Of a stretch of 64,000 nucleotides of DNA, positions 24,334-34,455 are shown one piece after another (the first letter of the stretch is position 1; the number at the start of each line of letters is the position of its first letter). The position numbers and the translations under genes were made by a program. The notes beneath the pieces are model-generated. The model ran no database searches and was not told the origin of the DNA. It saw only the letters and a program-made list of their open reading frames with translations. The DNA is taken from assembly GCA_033439765.1 (NCBI GenBank), contig JAULSN010000007.1, forward strand, positions 558,001-622,000. Reading direction: 5' to 3'. The DNA comes from Lasiosphaeria ovina. Lineage: Eukaryota > Ascomycota > Sordariomycetes > Sordariales > Lasiosphaeriaceae.

Positions 24334-24713
24334 TCAGCCGCCGGGTATGCAGAAAGCCTCGCTGTCGTACTTCTTACACCGCAGGCCGGGGCAGCAGTCC
24401 GCGTCCTGGCGGCACGAGGTGAGGACCGAGTGGCAGGCCTAGATCGACATGTCAGCGAAAACGCACCACCAGCGTACATGCATTCCCCCGACAGATTGAG
24501 TGTCTCTGTCCCGCCCGCAAAGGCGTCTGGTTTCGGGAGAGACACCGGGGCGAGAATGAGTGAGTGATTTACCTCGGCGCCGTAGCTCAGCATGGATAGC
24601 TGCGCGCTGGACCTCGGGCCGGGCGACGGCATGGCCAGGCCCGCGGCGAGGCCGAGGCAGTAGCTGAGCCCGAGCAGGACGGCGGCGAACTGGATCGAGA
24701 GGCGGGACGGCAT
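24334..24713 (-). CDS. Small secreted cysteine-rich peptide with cystine-knot spacing
   Basis: Two exons, 24573-24713 and 24334-24438, around a 134-nt intron (GTAAAT, branch CTGAC, acceptor CTAG, phase 0), give 81 residues. Residues 1-27 form a signal peptide (LSIQFAAVLLGLSYCLGLAA core). A short linker follows. The second exon alone encodes a domain with six cysteines spaced C-x6-C-x5-CC-x4-C-x8-C, ending IPGG and a stop. That is the spacing of inhibitor-cystine-knot (knottin) peptides. In fungi such small secreted knottins are candidate effectors, antimicrobials or enzyme inhibitors; which applies here is unknown. Reading straight through the intron gives a 128-residue frame without this domain, so the gene is easy to miss. 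It is unrelated in strand logic to the GH16 gene 0.9 kb away except for shared secretion. Confidence 0.7.
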
Positions 24714-25661
24714 TCCTGTTTTCTGTTTTTATTTTATTTCCGGTGTGTTATTGGAGCAGGTAGGTGGATCATGGCGGCCGATCTAATCAATCAGATCTGC
24801 GGGCCGATGCAGAGTTGAGAGGGGGTGGGTGGATGGGGAAACCCGGGTAGACCAAAAATAAAAAAGGATCGCGGTGACCATGCAGCATGCAGGCCGTCGT
24901 GCTGCGTCCCTGTTAAATAGGTGAATAGAATAGCATTCGCCCGAGGACCTGGTTTCGCTCTTGGGGGAGTGGAGGGAGGATTGGGGGTTGAGGATTGGAG
25001 AAGCAGCCGCCCGCCAGCTTGCTCGCTCTTGAAACCTCCGCCTCCCCCTCGCAAAGTCGGAATCGTCAAACGCGCCCAGAGTGGGTCGGCGGGTGTGGCC
25101 TCAAAGTACGGATGACATGACACGGTGGAGCTAGCGCGCTAATGGGTTCTGTAGCGAGTCGTGCTGTGGAACTGTTAGGCAGCGCGCATGCTGTGGCTTA
25201 TGTGTCCGGAGGGCGCATTGAGGGGGAGCGTTTCAGGTTCGCATGGTGAACCTGTCCACTCCCCCTTTGTGGCAACTCCTTCCATTTCTCGCCCGCCCGC
25301 TGCAGGCAGGGCGGGCTGGCAGATTCGGCAGTTCCATTGCCATCCATGCATGGAATGGATGCTGTTCCATGCCACGTGGGGAAAATTAAAGCTCGGCAGG
25401 GTGATGCACATTACATAGTACACGCGGGGATCGGTGGGATCATCGATCGTCATGCTTTCCCGGTCCCTATCAATTCTATGCGCCCGCGGATACCTTGGTA
25501 AGGTAGTTGGGTGACTTGATTACCCCCACGATCCGCGCCGATCTTGCATGCCTGCTTCGCATCAAACGCACATCCGTCTATAACCCGGCCTGCTTGCCTG
25601 CTTCCTCCATCCTTCCTCACCCGCAATTACACAGCCCATTCCCATTTGACATGCTAATTGA
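24714..25661. other. Upstream region of the secreted-peptide gene
   Basis: About 950 bases between the peptide gene start and the GH16 gene end. Frames at 24791-25453 on both strands lack motifs. Confidence 0.4.
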
Positions 25662-26612
25662 TTACGTGCTGAACACGGCAACGTAGTTCACTTCCAGCGA
25701 CGCGCCGGCCCCTCCGACGGTCTGCGGCGTCGGCGTGTGGACGTGTGCGTCGTTTGCGACATTGTCGGGGAAGTCGCCTCCGATGGCGACATTGAGAATG
25801 AGGAACTTTGGATTGCGCGTAACGGCCGTCCAGGCCGCCTCATCGTTGACGCGCGTCCCGGCGACGGTGGCCGTGACGGCCCCGTCGACATACCACGTCA
25901 GGGTCTCGCCGCGCCAGTCGCCGCCGGGGTTGGTGCGGTCGATCTCGACCGCGACGGTGTGGAAGTCACCGCGCGAGAAGGGCGCCGTGCTGGAGATGCC
26001 CGTGAACTCGTCGCACGGTCCGGCCGGAGCGGTGCCGCAGTGCAGCGTGTGCCACACCGTCGGCACCCCGTTGATGCTCTCGGCGATGTCGACCTCGCCC
26101 GCGCTCGGCCACATCTCGTTGGGCCGCCGCCGCAGGTCCGACCCCATGGCCCAGAACGACGGCCAGATGCCCATCTGCTGCCACACCGGCGCCTCCCCGA
26201 ACCGCAGCGACGCCTCGATCCGCAGCTTGGCACCCGCCGCGCACACCAGCGTGATCCCCGACGCCGTCTCTATCCGCCCCGACGTCCAGCTGCCGCCCTT
26301 GTTGATGGGCGTGATGAGCAGCGTCCCCGCCGCTGTCACCCGCAGATTGTCCCGCGAGTCGCCGTAGCTCTGCACCTCGTGTGTGCCCCATGATTCCGGC
26401 CCGTTGGCGTACCCCGTGCCGGCCTGGACAGCCCACTTGGCCGGCGACGGAGGCGATCCGGCCGCCTGCGTCGAGAAGTCGTCCTGGAAGAGGATCCTTG
26501 AGTACCCGGCGGGCATTGCGATGCCGCGGCCGACCACATGTTTTGTAGGTGCCGTAGCGACTGTGTGCAGGAGAGCTGCTCCTAGCAGCACGCGCAGCAG
26601 AAGGCCGGTCAT
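25662..26612 (-). CDS. Secreted GH16-family glycoside hydrolase
   Basis: A single-exon gene of 316 residues from the ATG at 26612, chosen because a signal peptide (LLLRVLLGAALLHTVATA, residues 3-20) starts right there; the ATG at 26663 would bury it. The mature part follows the GH16 beta-jellyroll: FQDDFS near 42, KWAVQAG, VTAAGTLLITP, GIWPSFWAMG (148-157), then the catalytic strand GEVDIAE with nucleophile Glu173, helper Asp175 and acid/base Glu178. LILNVAIGGDFPDN lies near the end. GH16 enzymes cleave or rearrange beta-1,3 or beta-1,3-1,4 glucans outside the cell; the exact substrate cannot be read from sequence. There is no GPI signal and no carbohydrate-binding module. It probably acts in cell-wall remodelling or polysaccharide use. 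Confidence 0.88.
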   Translation of the reverse strand: MTGLLLRVLLGAALLHTVATAPTKHVVGRGIAMPAGYSRILFQDDFSTQAAGSPPSPAKWAVQAGTGYANGPESWGTHEVQSYGDSRDNLRVTAAGTLLITPINKGGSWTSGRIETASGITLVCAAGAKLRIEASLRFGEAPVWQQMGIWPSFWAMGSDLRRRPNEMWPSAGEVDIAESINGVPTVWHTLHCGTAPAGPCDEFTGISSTAPFSRGDFHTVAVEIDRTNPGGDWRGETLTWYVDGAVTATVAGTRVNDEAAWTAVTRNPKFLILNVAIGGDFPDNVANDAHVHTPTPQTVGGAGASLEVNYVAVFST

Positions 26613-27294
26613 CGTGATATGCCGATAATTACTGACAGGCTGAGGTGACGAGGTGAGAATCACGACCGCAACAAAGAATAAACAAAACCTTGGTTGTCAA
26701 CAGGAAAGAACCCTTGTTTCAGAAATGGGATTTCACGTTCTGTGGAAAGCAGATGGCTGCTAGCGCCATCCTTTTTTTTCCTTTTCCGAGGGCCGTTGGG
26801 AACTCTAATCGTCCCCGTCTGAAACCTCGTCTGCACGACATCATTCCAGCGGGAGCAAAACAAGGCGATGCCGCGACGCATTTCCAAGGCTACGTGTCTC
26901 GGCTGATTGCCTGCCTACCTAATTTGGGCGTGCAGGTTTTCTTTCCGGGATTTGAGCCAAGAGGGTGCGTCGCTGCGTGCCCTTGACTGTCAGCCAATAT
27001 ACCCGGCGCTGCAGGGCTTGCGCCGGAAATCGTGCCGTCTTGCGCTGTGCAGTCCTCGCAAGTCATATGCGCAGTCGAGGCCTCCCCGATCCGCTGGCGG
27101 AAACCTAGTCTTTATACTCAATAGAAGGAAATCTATAACACTTCGGGGGCGTTTGGTTGGGTAGGTACTAAGGAATGCATGTGCCATGGTCGGGGCTTCC
27201 AATTCACAATTGCTCCATTTCCCTGCACCTGCGCGACCCATCACATCTGGCCGAGGCTGATCACCCCCCGTGCTTCGGATCCCCATCTCGCACT
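26613..27294. other. Short intergenic region
   Basis: Promoter side of the GH16 gene and 3' side of the coiled-coil gene. Nothing recognised. Confidence 0.4.
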
Positions 27295-28179
27295 CTAGCT
27301 GCTCGCCGTCTCCTCGGAGTCGGGAATTGTTGTGCTGGGGCGCCGCGGAAGCGCAGCCACGGTACGGATATTTGACAGCCGCTCGGGTGCTGCGCGGCTA
27401 GGTGTTTCGGTGAAAGGAACCGTTGGGCTGCCGTCATACGCACGGCTGGGCGTTTTGGTGAAAGGAACTGTCGAGCCATCGGATGGGCTCTGGAGCCTGC
27501 GTCGATGCAGTTGTGGCTGCTCTCCGGACGAGCCGGTTGCCGGCCGGTCACGCTTCTCGGCGGCTGCAGGACCTTGGTGGGCAAACCGCTGTGCCCTTGT
27601 ACGAAATTCCACAAAGTTGTCTTCATCAAGGCCCAGTATCTCTTCCAGCAGCTCCACAGCCCGGTCAGGATCAACCGGCACATTTTCACCGGACTCGCTC
27701 GCATCGGCCGCCTCTTGCTGAATGTCGTAAAATGTGCTGAGGTAGGCAAGCATCTGGTAGTCGCGCTTATCCTGTGGCTTTCGCAGACCGTAAAGTTGAT
27801 TGGCGTACTTGGGAAAGTAGGCCGGATCGGGTTCTTGGGCGCCGCGGCCTTGGATGAAGATGGGAATGGGGCGGATTCGGGCTGTCGGGTTCTTGAGCTT
27901 GCCGTTGCGGGCGCGGACCTCTATCTGCCGCATTGTAACTTGCATCTCCCCCATTGTAATCTTGATCTCCCCAACATCGGTCTTGAGCTCGCGAACGTCG
28001 GCCTTGAGCTGGTGAACGTCGGCCTTGAGCTGGTGAACGTCGGCCTCGATTCTCTCGAACCTGGTATTTGTTTCGGTCCGGAAGGCATCGATTTCCGCCT
28101 TGACAAAGGCCCGCGTGTCGACCCGGAGGGTTTCGATTTCCGCCTTAACAAAGGCCCGCGTGGCCACGTCTGAACTCAT
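27295..28179 (-). CDS. Coiled-coil protein of unknown function
   Basis: 294 residues from the ATG at 28179 (an ATG at 28290 adds 37 residues of low quality). Residues 5-90 form a strong heptad coiled coil. It begins with two copies of TRAFVKAEI and continues with ADVHQLKADVHQLKADV and related units, built from tandem 21-base repeats (27990-28050). The middle (100-190) has GRGAQEPDPAYFP and QLYGLRKPQDKRDYQML, and a region that may pack as helices. The C-terminus is disordered and carries two copies of a VPFT[KE]TPSRA motif. It resembles conserved fungal hypothetical proteins whose N-terminus oligomerises; no catalytic or DNA-binding motif is visible. It is divergent from the Zn2Cys6 gene. Confidence 0.7.
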   Translation of the reverse strand: MSSDVATRAFVKAEIETLRVDTRAFVKAEIDAFRTETNTRFERIEADVHQLKADVHQLKADVRELKTDVGEIKITMGEMQVTMRQIEVRARNGKLKNPTARIRPIPIFIQGRGAQEPDPAYFPKYANQLYGLRKPQDKRDYQMLAYLSTFYDIQQEAADASESGENVPVDPDRAVELLEEILGLDEDNFVEFRTRAQRFAHQGPAAAEKRDRPATGSSGEQPQLHRRRLQSPSDGSTVPFTKTPSRAYDGSPTVPFTETPSRAAPERLSNIRTVAALPRRPSTTIPDSEETASS

Positions 28180-29668
28180 TGTCGTCGACTCAGATGTCGT
28201 CTTCTTGTGCAAGGTTGTGAGGGATGGTGGAGCGATAATGTGTTTTGGTGGCAACGGTTGCAAAGGGTGGTGTTTTGGGGAACCATGCATGGAGCTTTGG
28301 GCATGAATTTGGGGCAGGAATTCTGACCAGCTGTTGGGAATTCACGTGACATCGCGTCGCGGGGTAATTCTGATACGTACTAGGGTACTCCGTACAGAGT
28401 ATGTAAGTTACCATCGCCCGCCCCAAATCGCGAAGAAGGTGGTGCTCCGCCACCCGTCGTCACCGGACCTGCTATCGAGCTGAGCCACAGGCGGGGGCAG
28501 ATCAACCTTGGTTCGACCTTGCAACCTCCACAAATTTTGCCCATATTCACCAACTAAAAGCTCGATCCCCACAGCTGCCCGAGGGCTGCGCACTTCCGAT
28601 TCGTGGACTGGATGGCGACCAAAGCGCTGGTCACCGGGCATTTTCACGGTGTTGCGGAGGGATCGCCTCCGCACCGAGGTACGCCTACCGCCGGTTCCCA
28701 TGCACTGCGGCACCGTCTTTTCTGGACACGGGGCCGCCGCCATCAATCCTTAGCAGCCTGTTTAGACAAGGTGGGAGTGCTCGAAAACTAGATCCTTAGC
28801 CGGCACACGATCTCTGTGTCAACGATGCCTTGACCCATGCTAATAGGGTAGGTACGGTAGGTATTGGGTCTGAAGGAAGAGTCCGTTCCGTCTTGACGTA
28901 TGCGTGCAACCCCCTCAGCGTCCGCTACGGGTATCTCATAGGTAACGGGCAATACCTAGTCGTCTTCTAGTTCGCAAGGGAGGCAATCGGCTCGGGCCTT
29001 AGCGCTGGGCGCGAGCAGAGACCAATCATTCTTAGCCGCCACTGCGGTTGCCGCCTGCCGGCCAATTGCCTACACAAAAACAACGTCTTGCAACCCCACG
29101 ACAAAACCAACTGAGGTAACGAGGGCCTCAAAGCGGCGTCCAACAACCTTTTTGAGAAGCCTTGGAGAACTTCGCACGAGAACTGCGGCGAGACTTCTCA
29201 ACCTAGCCGTTCATGAGGGCACGCGATGGGCGCTGAAGGCTGACGAGTTCATCGGCGGCTGGCCAACTTGCATGGCCGTTGGGGGGATGTGCTAGCGGGT
29301 GTTCCAAGAGCCCAAGGTAGCGCTGCCTTCTGCATTTTGCTTGGTCATCGGCCTGCAGTGGAATCTGGAAAAGCGGGGCCCGCGCGGCGTGGGTCCCCAG
29401 CGCCGTGCATCACTAATGTATGTACAGGCGGTGCGGTGTCTGTCTCTCCACTGTCATAACGTTGATCTCACCACTTGCCTAGGTACCTTACATACACCAG
29501 ATGCCGCTGAACTATGTAGTCTGACCCGGATGTGCTTGCACTTCTAAGCAGCGCGTGCATCTATGTACGGACCAAACTTTATTACATTCCCCAGTTCCTG
29601 TTTCCGCCCCGTGTGTCAGCATCCGGGCAGTGTCTTAATCTTAACTGAGTGTTGTCCTCAATATCGAC
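28180..29668. other. Divergent promoter region, 1.5 kb
   Basis: Lies between the coiled-coil gene (minus) and the Zn2Cys6 regulator (plus). Frames at 28408-28791 and 29268-29547 have no recognised content. No specific binding site is claimed. Confidence 0.4.
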
Positions 29669-31645
29669 ATGGGCGACAGCGGCGTGAGCCACGACGGCGC
29701 TGCTAAAAATGCAGAAGGCTGTTGGACCTGCCGCTTGCGACGCAAGAAGTGCGATAGGCATGGGCCAGTGTGTCGTGTTTGCTCAGCACTGCTCATCACT
29801 TGCCACTACACTCTGGAGAAGCCGGAATGGGTGGACGGCGGCGAGCGACAGCGGGAGATGGCGGAGCAGCTCAGGCAGGAGGTCAGAGACAAAGCGCCCT
29901 ATCGCCGCAGCCTGGCATATACGAAAGCCATTGTGCACGACGAATCCATGCCATATGCTACAGTACCGCTCGGTTTGCCTTTGCCGGAAGCCAGCCCCAA
30001 AGCCTTGGATGCAGCTAATCCGCTGACTCGCCCTCACCGAGATGCACTGGAAACATTTTCCGGGATTTTTCCAGGGTCGGGCAATGGAAACACGCATCCT
30101 GCTACTGCACGTTTCCCCGGCGTGTCTTCCATAACCCCTTCGACTTCTTCTCCAGACAGAGACGTGCAACGCGCGCCGGACTGGACCGGCCTCGACCGGG
30201 GCCTCATTGTCTGCTATCTCGAATTTTATTTTCCCTTCCTCTTCCCCTTCTATCAGCCCTCCATGCTGGATCGCGGACGGGCGTGGGTCGTCGACTTCAT
30301 CACGGACAGCCAGGCCATGGAGCAGACGACGCTCAGTCTGAGCTCCTACTTCTTCTCGCTTGCGCTCGAGACGGCGCAGGAAGCCGCGCACGAGACGTGC
30401 AAGCAGATCGCCTGGGAGAAACTGCTGAACCAAATACACGGCACGTTCGGCCTCCTGCGGCAAGAACTGCCGTGTGTCACGGCCGCGGGCGGCGTGGCAG
30501 AGAACCTGCCAAGGGCTGTGCAGATCATGGGCTGCATCCTGCTGCTGCAGCGCTTCGAGACGGCCGTCTGCAGCTTCGAGAACTGCGAGGCGCACCTCAG
30601 CGCTGCCACCGAGCTCTTCCAGCAAGTCCTGGACGGCACAGAAGCTGCCGCGGCCTCCGGCCCGACTGCACGGCCATGCAACTTCGCGTTGACCATGCGC
30701 CAGCTGCGCGGCCACGGCCCGCCCTGGCCGAGACAATATCCGACTTTTCAGGCTCCCAGCTCGGAGCAGATGGCGTTCCGCTTCTTTTCCGCGCTGCTGC
30801 TCGTCGACGACATCGTCGCCAGCACGGCCCTCGGCGAGGAGCCAAAGCTGCACCAGTATCACGACAGCATCCTCGGCGATGGCCAGTGGCCGGCCGACAG
30901 CCACGGCGAGGATGAGGCGCACATTATCCGCCTCGAAGGCATCGTGGGCTGCCAGAATTGGGCAATGGTCGCCGTCGCCAAGGTTTCGGCGCTCGACGCG
31001 TGGAAGAAGCGCCGGAGGGCGGCCGGGGACCTCGACGTGATGGAGCTGGTGCTGCGCGCCGCGGCCATCAAGGGAACGCTGGTGACCAACCTGACCCGTG
31101 CCGAGGTCGCCCCCACGTTAGCGGCTCCATTTTCCGCCGGCACCAGCAGCGGTAGCAGCAGCAGCAGCAGCAGCGGCAGCAGCAGCAGCGGCAGCGGCAG
31201 GAGCAGCGCCGGGGACATCTTCACGCCGTGCAACGGCCAGGCGTCCGCGCTGGCCGAGCAGAGCCTGCTCGTCACCCGCGTCTGGGCCCACGCCGCCGCC
31301 CTCTACCTCTCGGTGGTTGTCTCGGGGTGGCAGCCCGCCAGCGCCGAGGTGCGCCACCACGTCGCTTGCGTCTTGGAGCTGCTGACGCAGCGCCCGCTGT
31401 CATGGGCGGTCCTGCGCACCGTTGCGTGGCCTTTCTGCGTCGCGGGCTGCCTCGCGGCGCCCACGCAGGAACCGCTCATGAGGAGCGTGGTCGAGGGGCT
31501 GCGGCCGCCCGGTCTCCTCGGGCCGGTGCAAAAGACCTTACAAATCATGGAGGCTGTGTGGCGCAGCAGGGACCTGCTAGATTCTACCACCTGGGATCTT
31601 GCGGCATGCTTTCGAGGGCTAGGCCATGTCGTGCTACTAGTGTAG
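29669..31645 (+). CDS. Zn2Cys6 transcription factor, acriflavine-sensitivity (acr-2) type
   Basis: A 658-residue single-exon nuclear regulator. The binuclear zinc cluster is at residues 18-45, with Cys18, 21, 28, 35, 38 and 45 (C-x2-C-x6-C-x6-C-x2-C-x6-C) and the basic RLRRKK DNA-contact stretch. The segment just behind it, EKPEWVDGGERQREMAEQL, is typical of proteins annotated acriflavine sensitivity control protein (acr-2) in Neurospora. The rest is the helical fungal transcription-factor domain 2, with LIVCYLEFYFPFLFPFYQPS and later alanine-rich helices. A Ser/Gly homopolymer (about residues 490-515) interrupts it. It lies next to an SDR, an amidohydrolase and an amidase, so it may regulate them; that is inference from position only. 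Confidence 0.85.
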   Translation: MGDSGVSHDGAAKNAEGCWTCRLRRKKCDRHGPVCRVCSALLITCHYTLEKPEWVDGGERQREMAEQLRQEVRDKAPYRRSLAYTKAIVHDESMPYATVPLGLPLPEASPKALDAANPLTRPHRDALETFSGIFPGSGNGNTHPATARFPGVSSITPSTSSPDRDVQRAPDWTGLDRGLIVCYLEFYFPFLFPFYQPSMLDRGRAWVVDFITDSQAMEQTTLSLSSYFFSLALETAQEAAHETCKQIAWEKLLNQIHGTFGLLRQELPCVTAAGGVAENLPRAVQIMGCILLLQRFETAVCSFENCEAHLSAATELFQQVLDGTEAAAASGPTARPCNFALTMRQLRGHGPPWPRQYPTFQAPSSEQMAFRFFSALLLVDDIVASTALGEEPKLHQYHDSILGDGQWPADSHGEDEAHIIRLEGIVGCQNWAMVAVAKVSALDAWKKRRRAAGDLDVMELVLRAAAIKGTLVTNLTRAEVAPTLAAPFSAGTSSGSSSSSSSGSSSSGSGRSSAGDIFTPCNGQASALAEQSLLVTRVWAHAAALYLSVVVSGWQPASAEVRHHVACVLELLTQRPLSWAVLRTVAWPFCVAGCLAAPTQEPLMRSVVEGLRPPGLLGPVQKTLQIMEAVWRSRDLLDSTTWDLAACFRGLGHVVLLV

Positions 31646-31972
31646 CTAGGCAGGTAGTCGTCCTAACATGCGGCAACGTAGTTAGGCTGCTGCTTACTCG
31701 TGCCGCTACCTTGGGGGTTCCGCTTAGAGTGCTGAAGCAAGGCAGACTGCCTGTTTATTTCCCTTACAGAAAGGACTTCACTTGTTGCTTGACAAAGACA
31801 CATGAGTAGGTACTAGAAAGACAATAGGAAGACGAAAAGAGCGTGAAGCTGGAGCTTGTATTTCGTCTCTCATGCAGCAACTGCTTTTACTTGTGTGTCC
31901 AAGTTGTAACTGAACGTGAAACAACCCCAACCCCCCCCCCCCCCCCCCAATACGTTCCCATGTGCGCAGTGT
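31646..31972. other. Convergent 3' region with poly-C run
   Basis: Between the convergent Zn2Cys6 and SDR genes; contains 18 C at 31931-31948 directly behind the SDR stop codon. Confidence 0.6.
31931..31948. repeat. Poly-C run (18 C)
   Basis: Directly 3' of the SDR stop codon. Confidence 0.9.
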
Positions 31973-32791
31973 TTATTTGCTTGCTGGCATTGGAAATTTG
32001 GTGTAGCCCTGACCCTTGACAAAAGTGGCGTGCCACGGCACGCTCTTGGCTCCGGTCGCCAGCTGCGCGTAAAACTCGGCGTGAGCGTCACCGTCCAAGG
32101 CCATACCCTTGATACTGCCGTCCACGTTGCGCTCATCAGCGTAAAAGAATCTGATTGAGCCACCATGTCAGTGAAGCCGGTCAATAGCGCTTGCGCAAGG
32201 ACCTTTTTCTCCCCCCCCCCCCCCTTCAAGAGACTGGAAGCGCGCGTGGACTTACCGGTAGTTCTGCGCTGAGTAGGTGTTGTCCGCCATGCCGAGCCAG
32301 TACGAAGAAGCCGACTTTCCGACGCCGAGCGTCACTGTGAGAGGCAACGGGACGATCTTTGTGTTCTGGACGTTGCCCGTGTAGATGAACACTTTGGCGG
32401 CATCCTTTGGAAGTGTGGCCCAGCCCTCCACCGCCTGCTGGGCAGCGGCAAACGGGCTGACCGTGTTGACGTTCAAGTCGGAAGCCACGCGCTCCGCGGG
32501 GATGGAGAGTATCGAGCCTTCAACCGGCGGCGGCGTGAAAGTTGCTGCGTTGTAGACGACGAGGCTGGGCGGCGCGCCGAACTCGGCCTTGACGGCGTCG
32601 AATGCCGTCTTGACCGACGCAGGCAGGGACAGGTCGATCTTGACGGCGAAGAATCCTTCCTTGTTGCGACTGTCAGTGCCCTTCCTGGAGGCGACAGCCA
32701 CGGCATAACCGCTGCCGGTAAGTTTGTTGGCGACGGCGCTTCCAACACGAGGACCGGCTCCCAGGATCAGTGCAACGGGCTTGGTGGACAT
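31973..32791 (-). CDS. Atypical short-chain dehydrogenase/reductase
   Basis: Two exons, 32256-32791 and 31973-32150, with a 105-nt intron (GTAAGT..CAG) that contains a 14-base homopolymer, give 237 residues. The start is the ATG at 32789-32791. Seen: the Rossmann glycine motif ILGAGPRVGSAVA (9-21), LVVYNAA in place of NNAG, FIYTGN at the catalytic-Ser strand, and a C-terminal block FFYADER...GDAHAEFY...WHATFVKGQGYTKFP. The classical YxxxK pair is incomplete: the lysine of GVGKSA is present, but a leucine stands where the Tyr is expected. It belongs to a fungal SDR subgroup with this C-terminal pattern; substrate and even dehydrogenase activity are uncertain. It is cytosolic with no targeting signal. 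Confidence 0.8.
32211..32224. repeat. Poly-C run (14 C) within the SDR intron
   Basis: Poly-G on the coding strand, inside intron 32151-32255. Confidence 0.9.
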
Positions 32792-33450
32792 TTTGGCTCC
32801 CCGTGGGGTGTTCCACCACCTGGATTGAAAGAGAGAAAGCGAGAAAGAGAAAGAGACACAGCAATGCGATACTGTTGTGGAATGTGGGATCTTGGATATG
32901 GTGCGATGGGGGTTCGACTGTGATTTGGTTCCGCTCCTGGCTCTTTGAGATTCAATTCTACAGCGGGACCGAGTCCTTTTATCCCCATCATCATCGCCCC
33001 TGGACTTGGGTTGATTACAAACTGTCTCGCGCGCGCTATAGCGCCTCGATTCTTGTTTCCCACCCTCAAAAAGCAACGCTCGCATCTGATTAACCAAGGG
33101 ACGATTGGTGAGCAAGTCACCGACACAGCAGCGCGCGGGACCCACCCCCCCTTCACCTCCCCCTTTTCCGCTCCCGCGCGGCGAGTACACGGTACGTCCA
33201 AAACATGCCTATGGATCCGATAAAGCATTACGAAGCACGAACGTTGACTGAATTCGTTCGAACTTGAGTCGTACGCGTCCAGCTAGATTTCCATCATATT
33301 CAGACCACCGTAAAGGCCGCCTACCCTTTCTCGAAGGATGGGAAAATCCTGGGCGCGGCATTGAGTATATATGCTTGCGAATGTCTTGGCCGCCTCCCAT
33401 AGGGTTATAGAAGCAGACTTTGAGTAGAATCAGCTCATCACCCCTAAGCC
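32792..33450. other. Divergent promoter between SDR and amidohydrolase
   Basis: About 660 bases shared by two divergent genes, so possible co-regulation. It has a purine-rich tract at 32825-32865 just upstream of the SDR and a TATATATGC word at 33365-33373, about 80 bases before the amidohydrolase ATG. Confidence 0.45.
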
Positions 33451-34455
33451 ATGGCCACTCAGCTTGCCCTCCCCAAGAAGCTCATCGCGCTCGAGGAGCA
33501 CTCGGCGCTCGCCTCCCTCGGCGCCGGCGAATCCATCCCCTTCTACGCGCACGCCCATGCCACGTTCCCCGCCGCGGCCGCCAAGCTGTTCGACCTCGGT
33601 GCCGGCCGCCTGCGCGACATGGACGCCGGCGGCATCACGCTGCAGGTCCTCTCGTGCACGGCCGGCGTGGGCGTGGGCAACCCGGCCGGATGCCGCGGCG
33701 CGAACGACGAGCTGGCGGCGGCGGTGCGCGTCTCGCCGTCCCGCCTCGCCGCCTTCGCCGTCCTGCCCATGGCGTTCCCCGACGCGGCCGCGGCCGAGCT
33801 GGAGCGCGCCGTCACGCAGCTGGGCTGCGTGGGCGCGCTCGTCGACGCCCGCCTGCCCGACGGCACGCACTACGACGCCCCCGCCTACTGGCCCCTGTTC
33901 GCTGCCGCCGAGCGCCTGGGCGCCCCGCTGTACCTGCACCCGGCGCCGCCGTCGCCCGGCGAGGTCGCGGCGCGCTACGCCGGCAACTACCCGCCTCGCG
34001 TCGCCGCCGGCCTGGCGTCGGGCGGCTGGGCCTGGCACGCCGACGCCGGGCTCGGCTTCCTCAAGCTGTGCGCCGCCGGCGTGTTCGACGCGTATCCGCG
34101 GCTGAAGGTCGTGCTGGGCCACAACGGCGAGATGGTGCCGGCCATGCTGGACCGCGCGGCGCGCACGCTGCGCAAGTTTGGCGATGCCAGTCACCCGAAG
34201 AGGGGGCTCCGAGAGGTGTGGGACGAGAACGTGTGGGTGACCACGAGCGGCATGTACACGGTAGAGGCGTTCGACATGCTGCTGAAGGCGACAAAGGCGG
34301 AGCGCGTCATGTTCGCAACCGACTATCCGTATGATGACATGCGCGAGGCGCGGGAATTTGTACCGGCGCTGGCGAAGAGCGGGCTGTTGACGCAAGAGGA
34401 GCTGGAGGACTTCGCGTGGAGGAATGCGGAGAGGTTGCTGGGTATCGTGGCTTAG
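33451..34455 (+). CDS. Amidohydrolase-2 family enzyme (decarboxylase-like)
   Basis: 334 residues, single exon, ATG at 33451. It matches the amidohydrolase-2 / ACMS-decarboxylase fold that includes 2,3-dihydroxybenzoate and gamma-resorcylate decarboxylases. LIALEEH at 11-17 carries the first metal ligand position, VLSCTAGVGVGNPAG follows, PLYLHPAPP gives the metal His near residue 170, LKVVLGHNGEM the catalytic His near 225, and FATDYPYDD the metal Asp near 290. The usual length of 320-350 fits. Such enzymes remove the carboxylate of aromatic acids without cofactor other than a divalent metal. The substrate is not predictable, but with an amidase and an acr-2-like regulator beside it, degradation of an aromatic compound is a reasonable guess. 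There is no signal peptide, so it is cytosolic. Confidence 0.88.
   Translation: MATQLALPKKLIALEEHSALASLGAGESIPFYAHAHATFPAAAAKLFDLGAGRLRDMDAGGITLQVLSCTAGVGVGNPAGCRGANDELAAAVRVSPSRLAAFAVLPMAFPDAAAAELERAVTQLGCVGALVDARLPDGTHYDAPAYWPLFAAAERLGAPLYLHPAPPSPGEVAARYAGNYPPRVAAGLASGGWAWHADAGLGFLKLCAAGVFDAYPRLKVVLGHNGEMVPAMLDRAARTLRKFGDASHPKRGLREVWDENVWVTTSGMYTVEAFDMLLKATKAERVMFATDYPYDDMREAREFVPALAKSGLLTQEELEDFAWRNAERLLGIVA

Noticed and set aside
24327..24713. Unspliced 128-codon reading of the secreted-peptide gene
   Set aside because: Loses the ordered cysteines and includes GTAAAT..CTGAC..CTAG, a proper intron.
29783..30922. 379-codon minus-strand frame
   Set aside because: Antisense of the Zn2Cys6 gene; no motif, and the plus strand has the zinc cluster.
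31870..32229. Possible frameshift at the 3' end of the SDR
   Set aside because: I first misread the reverse complement; done correctly, exon 2 runs in phase to TAA at 31973 with total length divisible by three.
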